A stretch of 64,000 nt of DNA from NCBI RefSeq assembly GCF_030408435.1, contig NZ_CP047046.1, positions 1,036,572 through 1,100,571 of the forward strand, given 5' to 3'. The position numbers were made by a program, and so were the translations under genes. The notes under the pieces are model-generated. The model did not search any database. It saw only the letters and a program-made list of their open reading frames with translations, and was not told the DNA's origin. Of the stretch, positions 9,031 through 15,873 are shown one piece after another (within the stretch, counting starts at the first letter, position 1; the number at the start of each line of letters is the position of its first letter). The stretch is from Corynebacterium auriscanis. GTDB lineage: Bacteria; Actinomycetota; Actinomycetes; Mycobacteriales; Mycobacteriaceae.

Positions 9031-9335
9031 TCAAGTCACCTAGACCTAACAAACTAGGGCACTTCATTGGTGCCAATAAATACGTTCAACTTTAGTGCGT
9101 GTGCGAGATTACGAAAAAATCCAATTTGACGTTATCTTTCTTTCGTGCGGTGGGCATCTTGCCATCATTTCCAACTCGCCGATATACCATGTCGTGTTTG
9201 ACGAGTTAGAGCAGTTTTGGGCCCATATGTGTGATGTATTTCATGTGGTATTGGGGATGTGGTGATCGTAATAATGTGCGACTGTCATATTCGTAAGGGG
9301 ATGTATGTTCCATGACTCAACAAGAGGAGTGAGGT
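9031..9335. other. AT-rich region upstream of the secreted-protein gene
   Basis: 305 bases with visibly lower GC than the flanks. It must contain the promoter of the secreted protein-partner pair. It ends in GAGGAG 5 bases before the TTG start at 9336. No gene or confident promoter hexamer pair was identified. Confidence 0.35.
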
Positions 9336-9926
9336 TTGAGAAGGCGAAAGGTTTTCACCACAATCTGGGTGGCTGCGCTAGGGGTGTGTCTAGCCACAGC
9401 CCCACAGGTGGCAGCAGCGCCTGTCGGTAGTGCGCAGGGGCCCGAGGATTTATCGGGAGTAGCTGTGCGGTATGTGAAGTCACGAACTCCAGAAGAAGCA
9501 CAGCGGATTCTCGACCAGCGCAGCAATGGATTCCAACCCTACGCGATTGAAGAGAAATACGGACCGTGCACCTTGTATCCACGTAATGTTCACGTTAGAA
9601 CGAAGACGGGCGATGGCGACGCAGAGATCATCGGTTTTAAGCCAAAGACTGAATGTAGTCAGCCGGTGGAGTCAATCAAGCATGAAAGTACATTGAAGTA
9701 TAAGTACTACGCGTGGTGGAGAGACGCACCACTGAAGTTCGGCGTTCCTACCCGAAGCGGTAACAGGGGTGTTGCGCGCCTAGAGCAGAGAAATGTGGAA
9801 TTCCACTGCAATGGGCTCGTGGATACAACCTTCATCGGGCACACTGTAGGGACAATTGTTGCTAATGGGGAAACCTTTCACGCAGCGGTGAATACCGATG
9901 TGTTCCGGAACCGGTGCAGAGTCTAA
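9336..9926 (+). CDS. Secreted cysteine-containing protein, candidate toxin of the island cassette
   Basis: 196 residues from TTG 9336 behind GAGGAG. A clear Sec signal peptide (RRRK, then FTTIWVAALGVCLATAPQ) ends near VAAA-PVG around residue 28. The mature part of about 168 residues has four cysteines (GPCTLY, KTECSQ, FHCNGL, RNRCRV), enough for two disulfides. I recognise no domain. The gene ends 16 bases before the cytosolic partner at 9943, with the partner's ribosome binding site directly after the stop, so they are translationally close. The C-terminal 60 residues recur as a 5'-truncated copy at 10657-10872. Secretion, pairing with a small cytosolic protein and orphan modules recall secreted toxin-immunity pairs; no toxic activity can be read from the sequence. 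Confidence 0.6.
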   Translation: MRRRKVFTTIWVAALGVCLATAPQVAAAPVGSAQGPEDLSGVAVRYVKSRTPEEAQRILDQRSNGFQPYAIEEKYGPCTLYPRNVHVRTKTGDGDAEIIGFKPKTECSQPVESIKHESTLKYKYYAWWRDAPLKFGVPTRSGNRGVARLEQRNVEFHCNGLVDTTFIGHTVGTIVANGETFHAAVNTDVFRNRCRV

Positions 9927-9942
9927 GAGGGAGTGAGACATC

Positions 9943-10380
9943 TTGTCGAACAATGCTCAGGTTCTTGTTCTTTTCGCTCGACATAATGAGACATTTGAGG
10001 AAGACTTCGTGGGTGTGGCCCTCACCCGTGAACAGGAAAAGGCCATGGGAAAGCATGTTGATTCCGATACCGTCACGTGCTGGACGGAGCGGGTTACGCT
10101 GCAGGGCTGGGAAGGGGAATTGAATGAGTGCAACTTCCCTCAGCCTGTCTACCTCCTGTTTGAAGATGGGGTTGGACAAGGTCAGAAGCGTAAAAAAGAG
10201 GATTTCGATCCTGAGATTCTAGGAGCGTTCGCTTCCCGTGCAGGCGCTGAGGTGGCGGTTGATGTTTTACGACAGAACCAGGGGAGCTTAAAACCAAGAC
10301 GCTACTATATCTGGGAGTTGCAGTTCGGTTGGCTCGCAGAACCATACAGGCACAGTGGCCCACCGGTTCCGAAGTACTAA
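9943..10380 (+). CDS. Immunity-like cytosolic partner protein, copy 2 (paired with the secreted protein)
   Basis: 145 residues from TTG 9943, with AGAGGGAG about 10 bases upstream. The first 62 residues match copies 1 and 3 exactly, then residues about 63-122 diverge (YLLFEDGVGQGQKRKKEDFD against FLVFRAGAAQGEKRKEDGLD). The C-terminal block WELQFGWLAEPYRH is shared again. This is the only copy that follows a full-length secreted-protein gene. The sharp change from identity to divergence inside the gene points to recombination with a diverged allele. The function is unknown; immunity to the adjacent secreted protein is the working inference. Confidence 0.6.
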   Translation: MSNNAQVLVLFARHNETFEEDFVGVALTREQEKAMGKHVDSDTVTCWTERVTLQGWEGELNECNFPQPVYLLFEDGVGQGQKRKKEDFDPEILGAFASRAGAEVAVDVLRQNQGSLKPRRYYIWELQFGWLAEPYRHSGPPVPKY

Positions 10381-10541
10381 TGCCCAGGTAGGGACATGGC
10401 AACACTTGGCCGGGCAGGTGCGGGGCAGGAGGTTCCTTCGTGGGACTCTTTCACCGTCCATCCGGTGGTTAGTTAGTTTTCGCCAGTACCTTGTGCACCC
10501 ACGGAAGCGCCGTATGGATCAGTGAATGCAAATACCCCCGC
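10381..10541 (+). repeat. Downstream repeat, copy 2
   Basis: Begins directly after the stop of partner copy 2 and matches 8267-8385. It then continues about 40 bases further in common with copy 3, through GCCGTATGGATCAGTGA to CCCCCGCGCTGA. It shows that copies 2 and 3 share a longer duplicated unit than copy 1. Confidence 0.7.
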
Positions 10542-10656
10542 GCTGAAATGGGGGTTTCAGTAAGCGTTCTGACCTCGGCCTACACGACCCCTTCAGATAG
10601 CTATCCCGTGACGAAGTGCCTACCCCAAGTCAAGCGGATTCTCGACCAGCGCAGCA

Positions 10657-10872
10657 ATGGATTCCAACCCTGCGCCATTGAAGTTCGGTGTTCCTACCCG
10701 AAGCGGTAATAGGGGTGTTGCGCGCCTAGAGCAGAGAAATGTGGAATTCCACTGCAATGGGCTCGTGGATACAACCTTCATCGGGCACACTGTAGGGACA
10801 ATTGTTGCTAATGGGGAAACCTTTCACGCAGCGGTGAATACCGATGTGTTCCGGAACCGGTGCAGAGTCTAA
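10657..10872 (+). pseudogene. Orphan C-terminal module of the secreted protein
   Basis: A 71-codon frame from ATG 10657. From codon 7 it is identical to the last about 65 residues of the 9336 gene (KFGVPTRSGNRGVARLEQ to FRNRCRV). DNA homology starts at 10634. Relative to the full gene, the part matching 9547-9729 is deleted, and the signal peptide and N-terminal half are absent. It cannot be secreted alone by the Sec route and has no good ribosome binding site. It stands directly before partner copy 3 with the same spacing as the full pair. Either debris of a tandem duplication or a silent module that can recombine with the full gene. Confidence 0.6.
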
Positions 10873-10888
10873 GAGGGAGTGAGACATC

Positions 10889-11341
10889 TTGTCGAACAAT
10901 GCTCAGGTTCTTGTTCTTTTCGCTCGACATAATGAGACATTTGAGGAAGACTTCGTGGGTGTGGCCCTCACCCGTGAACAGGAAAAGGCCATGGGAAAGC
11001 ATGTTGATTCCGATACCGTCACGTGCTGGACGGAGCGGGTTACGCTGCAGGGCTGGGAAGGGGAGCTGAATGAACACAATTTCCCCCAACCTGTCTTTTT
11101 GGTTTTTCGTGCCGGAGCTGCACAAGGCGAGAAACGTAAGGAAGATGGGTTGGACCCAGAGATTCTTGGTGCTTTCGTTTCTCGTGTAGCCGCCGAAGCA
11201 AAGGTTGAGGCACTTAACAAGCAACACTGTCACGGAAGCATGAAAAATTTCGAGGTTTATAAGTTTCACATCTGGGAGTTGCAATTCGGTTGGCTCGCAG
11301 AACCATACAGGCACAACGGCCCACCGGTTCCGAAGTACTAA
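10889..11341 (+). CDS. Immunity-like cytosolic partner protein, copy 3
   Basis: 150 residues from TTG 10889, with the same upstream AGAGGGAG as copy 2. It is identical to copy 1 from residue 3 to about 100 and differs only around residues 101-126 (EALNKQHCHGSMKNFEVYKF), before the shared C-terminus. It follows the orphan C-terminal module of the secreted protein. It could confer protection against a variant carried by related strains if the partner role is right. No signal peptide, membrane segment or recognised domain. Confidence 0.6.
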   Translation: MSNNAQVLVLFARHNETFEEDFVGVALTREQEKAMGKHVDSDTVTCWTERVTLQGWEGELNEHNFPQPVFLVFRAGAAQGEKRKEDGLDPEILGAFVSRVAAEAKVEALNKQHCHGSMKNFEVYKFHIWELQFGWLAEPYRHNGPPVPKY

Positions 11342-11508
11342 TGCCCAGGTAGGGACATGGCAACACTTGGCCAGGGCAGGTGCGGGGCAAGAAGTTGCTT
11401 CGTGGATTCTTTCACCGTCCATCCGGTGGTTAGATAGTTTTCGCCAGTACCTTGTGCACCCACGGAAGTGCCGTATGGATCAGTGAGTGCGAATACCCCC
11501 GCGCTGAC
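11342..11508 (+). repeat. Downstream repeat, copy 3
   Basis: Third copy of the sequence that follows each partner gene, nearly identical to 10381-10541 through CCCCCGCGCTGA. It ends 5 bases from the CCA end of the tRNA-Leu gene, so the tandem unit abuts the presumed attachment site. Confidence 0.7.
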
Positions 11509-11513
11509 ATATG

Positions 11514-11590
11514 TGGTGCCCCAGGTGAGACTCGAACTCACACTGGACGGGTTTTGAATCCGTTGCCTCTGCCAATTGGGCTACTGGGGC
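11514..11590 (-). tRNA. tRNA-Leu (anticodon CAA)
   Basis: A 77-base cloverleaf on the minus strand. The acceptor stem is GCCCCAG/CTGGGGC, with discriminator A and an encoded CCA at 11514-11516. The T arm is GTGAG TTCGAGT CTCAC. The anticodon loop TTCAAAA gives CAA, reading leucine TTG. The variable loop is only about 5 bases, unlike the long arm of typical leucine tRNAs, and the closing pair of the anticodon stem is A-C. Its location upstream of polA matches the position of a leucine tRNA gene in mycobacteria, as remembered. The 3' end is the apparent insertion point of the adjacent island. Confidence 0.8.
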
Positions 11591-11819
11591 GCGCACCACC
11601 ACAGTGATGCAAGTGCACCGGACCGAACCGGTGTACCCAGCGAGATTACAACAATGTCATCGAGGAAACAAAATCCAACCCGAACGAGCGGGTGGGCGAG
11701 GCGCCCGGGGAGGAGCGCAACTGCGGGGGATGAGGGCGTCGGGAAGAAAAGAAAGAGCCAACGAGCCACCGAAGTGACCACACCTCGGCGATGTCCGAGC
11801 CTCCGTTAGAGTAGGGAGC

Positions 11820-14414
11820 ATGACTAAAGGCAAGCTGCTTCTTCTCGATGGCCACTCCCTAGCCTTCCGCGCGTTTTACGCACTTCCCGCCGCGAATTTC
11901 TCCACCACCGGCGGCCAGCACACCAATGCGGTGTACGGATTCCTTGGCATGTTCTTGGGGCTCATTGAAAAGGAGCAGCCCACCCACGTGGCAGCCGCCT
12001 TCGACCTTTCGGGCCCCACCTTCCGCGAAGAGCACTTTCCGGAGTACAAAGCCCAGCGCCCCTCCACACCACCGGAGTTCAAGGGCCAGATCACGCTGAT
12101 CCGCAAGGCTCTCGAAGCCCTCGGCATCACCACCCTAGGTAAAGAGGCCTACGAGGCCGATGACATCATCGCGACCCTTGCCACGCGCGGCGACAAAGAG
12201 GGCATGCAAACCCTCATCTGCACGGGTGACCGTGATTCCCTCCAATTGGTCAACGAGGACATCACTGTCCTCTACACACTCAAAGGCGTATCGGACCTGC
12301 ACCGGTTTACCCCCCAGGCCGTTGAAGAAAAATACGGTGTGACCCCGCAACAGTACCCAGATCTCGCGGCCCTGCGCGGTGATACCAGCGATAACATGCC
12401 CGGCGTGCCCGGCGTGGGCCCCAAAACTGCCCAGAAGTGGATCACGCAATGGGGCAGCCTGCAGGGGGTAATCGATCACATGGACACGATCAAGGGCAAA
12501 GTCGGGGAGAACCTGCGGGCGAACATCGACAACGTCACCCTAGCCCGCGAGATCACCGAAATGGTGCGTGACCTCGACCTCGTGGACGACCTCGACGACC
12601 TACGCCCCAAGCACATCGAAGCCAGCGAAGCACTGGCGATCTTCGAGGAGCTGCAGTTCGGCACCAACCTGCGCAGCCGCACCTTCCGCATCCTCGGTGT
12701 GGAGTTCGAGGACACCACGGTCTTGCCCATCACCCGCGAACACCTCGACCGCGGAAAACTCGCCCAATGGCTGAAGAAGCGAGCCACGGGAACCTCCCGG
12801 GCGCTCGCCGTCGACATCGACGGTGAACGACTGACGGTCCTCGATGGGGACCACGTGGGCGTCGAGCTAGATTTGGCGGACCTGGACCCTAAGGACGAGA
12901 AAGCCGTACGAACCTGGCTGGCCGACCCCGCTGCGCCCAAGTGGTTCCACGATGCCAAGAAAGCATTCCACCAGCTGGCGGCACAAGGGTTGGAACTCGA
13001 CGGGGTGGAGCACGATGCTTCCATTGCCGCGTACCTCTTGCGCCCCGACGTGCGGATCTCCGACCTCGGCGACATTCTGCAAAGCCAAGCCGGCCGCGAA
13101 CTGCCCCCGAAGGCCGACGGGTTTGATCGCGCCCAGGCCGTCCGTGATCTCGTGAAAGTTCTGACGGAAAAGCTGGCCATCGCCAGCCAGGAGGAGCTGT
13201 ATTACGACCTCGAGGTCCCGCTGTGCCTGATCCTGGCGCGGATGGAGCACGAAGGCATTGCAGTGGACGGCGAGCAGCTGCAGGAACTTTCCGATGACTA
13301 TGCAGCCAAAATCGACGAAGAAGTCGCAGCCGCCCGCGAGCTGGCGGGGGATTCCAAGCTGAACCTCTCAAGCCCCAAGCAGTTGCAAAAGGTGTTGTTC
13401 GACGACTTCGACCTGCCCAAGACCAAGAAGACCAAGACCGGGTACTCCACCGCCGCGGCTGAACTGGAGAAGCTCGCCGCCCAGAGCAACCACCCGTTCC
13501 TCGCGCACCTCATGGCGCACCGCGAATACCAGAAGATGAAAACCACCATCGACGGGCTCATTGAGGCCATCGCCGATGACGGGCGGATTCACACCACGTT
13601 CAACCAAAAGGGAGCGGCGACTGGGCGCCTGTCTTCCTCCGAACCGAACCTGCAGAACATCCCCGTGCGTACCGAGGCTGGCCGGCGGATCCGAGCGGCC
13701 TTCCACGCCGATTGGGGCGAGGCCCTGCTGACGGCCGACTACTCGCAGATTGAGATGCGTGTGATGGCCCACCTGTCGCAGGATGAAGGCCTGATCGAGG
13801 CCTACAAGTCCGGCGAGGACCTGCACAATTACGTCGGTTCCCGCGTGTTCGACGTGCCCGTGGACCAAGTCACCCCGGAGCTCCGCCGCCGCGTGAAAGC
13901 CCTGAGCTACGGCCTCGTCTACGGCCTCAGCGCGTTCGGGCTGTCCCAGCAGTTGGGGATCTCCGCCGGCGAGGCCAAGGTCATCATGGAAAACTACTTC
14001 ACCCGCTTCGGCGGGGTGAAGCGCTACTTGGACGAAGTTGTAGAACAGGCCCGAACTACCGGTTATACGGAAACTCTTTATGGACGACGCCGCTATCTTC
14101 CCGAACTCAACTCCTCCAACCGGGTCGCGAGGGAGAATGCCGAACGCGCTGCGTTGAATGCCCCGATCCAGGGAACAGCAGCCGACATCATCAAGTTGGC
14201 GATGCTTCGCGTGGACCGCGCGATTCGGGAGCAGGAATTGAAGTCCCGCGTTCTGCTGCAAGTGCACGATGAGCTAGTGGTGGAGGTCGCCAAGGGCGAA
14301 TTGGACAAAGTGGGTGAACTCATGCAGCGCGAGATGGATGCGGCAGCGCGCCTGCGGGTGCCGCTCGAGATCAGCGCGGGGCACGGCACAAACTGGGACG
14401 CGGCTGGCCACTAG
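11820..14414 (+). CDS. polA: DNA polymerase I
   Basis: 864 residues. It performs Okazaki fragment maturation and gap filling in DNA repair. The N-terminal about 290 residues are the 5' nuclease (LLLLDGHSLAFRAFYALP, EADDIIATLA, DTSDNMPGVPGVGPKTA). The middle region (about 300-480) is a 3'-5' exonuclease fold that has lost the usual proofreading carboxylates, as in other actinobacterial Pol I proteins. The C-terminal polymerase has motif A TADYSQIEMR (Asp near 640), motif B RRRVKALSYGLVYGLS and motif C VHDELV (near 815-820). ATG 11820 opens MTKGKLLLLDG, the expected N-terminus. It is the first gene of the conserved core right of the island; DUF368 follows convergently. Confidence 0.97.
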   Translation: MTKGKLLLLDGHSLAFRAFYALPAANFSTTGGQHTNAVYGFLGMFLGLIEKEQPTHVAAAFDLSGPTFREEHFPEYKAQRPSTPPEFKGQITLIRKALEALGITTLGKEAYEADDIIATLATRGDKEGMQTLICTGDRDSLQLVNEDITVLYTLKGVSDLHRFTPQAVEEKYGVTPQQYPDLAALRGDTSDNMPGVPGVGPKTAQKWITQWGSLQGVIDHMDTIKGKVGENLRANIDNVTLAREITEMVRDLDLVDDLDDLRPKHIEASEALAIFEELQFGTNLRSRTFRILGVEFEDTTVLPITREHLDRGKLAQWLKKRATGTSRALAVDIDGERLTVLDGDHVGVELDLADLDPKDEKAVRTWLADPAAPKWFHDAKKAFHQLAAQGLELDGVEHDASIAAYLLRPDVRISDLGDILQSQAGRELPPKADGFDRAQAVRDLVKVLTEKLAIASQEELYYDLEVPLCLILARMEHEGIAVDGEQLQELSDDYAAKIDEEVAAARELAGDSKLNLSSPKQLQKVLFDDFDLPKTKKTKTGYSTAAAELEKLAAQSNHPFLAHLMAHREYQKMKTTIDGLIEAIADDGRIHTTFNQKGAATGRLSSSEPNLQNIPVRTEAGRRIRAAFHADWGEALLTADYSQIEMRVMAHLSQDEGLIEAYKSGEDLHNYVGSRVFDVPVDQVTPELRRRVKALSYGLVYGLSAFGLSQQLGISAGEAKVIMENYFTRFGGVKRYLDEVVEQARTTGYTETLYGRRRYLPELNSSNRVARENAERAALNAPIQGTAADIIKLAMLRVDRAIREQELKSRVLLQVHDELVVEVAKGELDKVGELMQREMDAAARLRVPLEISAGHGTNWDAAGH

Positions 14415-14429
14415 GGTGGCAGGTCGCTG

Positions 14430-14590
14430 CCAATGCGTCAACGGGCCTGCGAGGGGTGTCCACGAAGGGGGTGCCGCCTGCTGCACAGTTCGCCGACTAC
14501 TGTGCTGCCTGCCGACTACTGCATAGTTCACCGGCTACTGTGCTGCCTGCCGGCTGTCGCGCTGCCTGCCGACAACTGCGCTGCCTGCCA
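14430..14590. repeat. Degenerate short tandem repeats after polA
   Basis: Between the convergent polA and DUF368 genes a unit of about 20-22 bases, roughly CTGCCTGCCGACTACTGTG, is repeated about six times with changes. There is no coding potential I believe. No canonical terminator is visible here. Confidence 0.6.
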
Positions 14591-14591
14591 A

Positions 14592-15554
14592 CTACCGCGC
14601 AATGCTGCCCTCCCTGCGGTCGGCAGCGTGGTCGTACACGTGATCGTCGGGCGTGTCTTGGCCAAACTTCCGCTCGACGAAAAGCATCACCAGGACGGCT
14701 AGTGCGCCCACGGCCATGAGCCCCACGTGGGTCCAGAGGTCACCGTTGGGGGATTGCAGCGTGGCGTCGGAATCCTGCCAAGGCCACAGCGCCCGCAAAG
14801 AGCCCAACATCAGGCCAGCCATCACTGACAGTGTCATAGTGCGGTGGCGGGTGAGGAGCTTTTCCAGAGAACGAACGAAAAGCACAATGCCGGTCAGCGC
14901 GCCGGCGGCAAAAACGGCGATATAAGTGAGATCGCGGTCCGATACGGCGGCCAGAGTGGCGCTATACAAACCTACCGCCAGCAGGAAGAACGAGCCCGAT
15001 ACACCCGGAAGAACCAATGCGCAGATCGCTACTGCGGCCGCGCAGTAGACGATCAGCAAGTTCGGATCAGATTGGGGTGCGGACGTGATACCCGTGAGCA
15101 AAAACGTAGCAACGGCCGCGACGAGGGCGGCGATAGTTGCCGGCAGGTACATGGGCTTGAGGCAATGGGACACGATCTGGCGCAGTGGCGCGATCATCGT
15201 CAACGGCACCGAAATGGAGACCAAGACCATGCCGAAGAACAAGGCGCGTGACGCCGATGGGTGATCGGTGACGAAGCTCTCCATCACGCCGGACATCGTG
15301 ACAACAACTGCGCCCATGCCGAGCAGCAACGGGATAAGTAGGAGCCAATCGAGGCGACCGAAGAGGCGCATGGCCTCCGGGCGATTACTGGGCAGAGTTT
15401 TGGCGGCGTCCAAAAAACGGTTAGCGTTGAACAGTACGCGTTCGTAGATGCCGGTGACGAGGGCGATGGTGCCGCCGGATACGCCGGGAACGAGCTCTGC
15501 CATTCCTACGAGGCCGCCGCGGATAAGGTTTGCGATTATTTCGAAAATCTTCAT
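14592..15554 (-). CDS. DUF368 family polyprenyl-phosphate transporter
   Basis: 320 residues with about eight to nine hydrophobic membrane segments. The N-terminal LIRGGLVGMAELVPGVSGGT and the second LVLPGVSGSFFLLAVGLY are the duplicated PGVSG signatures of the DUF368 family. Members of this family (PopT) were shown in other bacteria to return undecaprenyl phosphate across the membrane for cell-wall precursor recycling; a decaprenyl-phosphate substrate is plausible in a mycolate-containing genus. ATG 15554 begins MKIFEIIANLIRGG. It is convergent with polA and divergent from rpsA. Confidence 0.85.
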   Translation of the reverse strand: MKIFEIIANLIRGGLVGMAELVPGVSGGTIALVTGIYERVLFNANRFLDAAKTLPSNRPEAMRLFGRLDWLLLIPLLLGMGAVVVTMSGVMESFVTDHPSASRALFFGMVLVSISVPLTMIAPLRQIVSHCLKPMYLPATIAALVAAVATFLLTGITSAPQSDPNLLIVYCAAAVAICALVLPGVSGSFFLLAVGLYSATLAAVSDRDLTYIAVFAAGALTGIVLFVRSLEKLLTRHRTMTLSVMAGLMLGSLRALWPWQDSDATLQSPNGDLWTHVGLMAVGALAVLVMLFVERKFGQDTPDDHVYDHAADRREGSIAR

Positions 15555-15873
15555 CGCATTGAACTTTAGGCACTTTTTCGACAGATGGCCAAAAGTGATA
15601 GCGCGGTTCGGATAGCCTGTTTGCGCATGTCGACAGCCTTGTGTACTCTAATCACCGTTGTGTGTCTGGTGAGGGTGATCACGTCACCACTTCACGTCAT
15701 GAACTCCGAACGGGCCTCATGTTACTCGAGTTAATCGTGTGACAGCTGGGTTTAGGTAAATGGCGGGGAGTGGGCGGGATAATCCACGCTAAGACTGCAG
15801 GTCAGGCGGAAAAATCCGCTTGGCGAAGAACTGTCCATCCCTATATTTGATCCGTTTCGGAGAATTTAACCGT
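15555..15873. other. Divergent region between DUF368 gene and rpsA
   Basis: 319 bases. It contains a good rightward promoter at 15621-15649 and then an approximately 220-base untranslated leader to rpsA. The leader may carry regulation by S1, but I could not identify a specific structure. Confidence 0.5.
15621..15649 (+). promoter_or_regulatory. Promoter of rpsA
   Basis: TTGCGC (15621-15626) and TACTCT (15644-15649) are separated by exactly 17 bases. It is the best sigma-A-like pair in the region upstream of rpsA, and gives a leader of about 220 nt. Confidence 0.55.

Larger units (their letters stand above)
7579..11517. mobile_element. Genomic island in tRNA-Leu with a repeated secreted-protein/partner cassette
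   Basis: About 3.9 kb lies between the intact tRNA-Leu 3' end (11514-11517) and its displaced fragment (7579-7615). Inside are three copies of a 145-150-aa gene, one full and one 5'-truncated copy of a secreted-protein gene, three copies of a 119-160-base downstream repeat and an IS3-family remnant. No integrase gene is present, so either it was lost or the element was mobilised in trans. The bracketing repeats and accessory content support an island; the mechanism is inferred. Confidence 0.6.
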
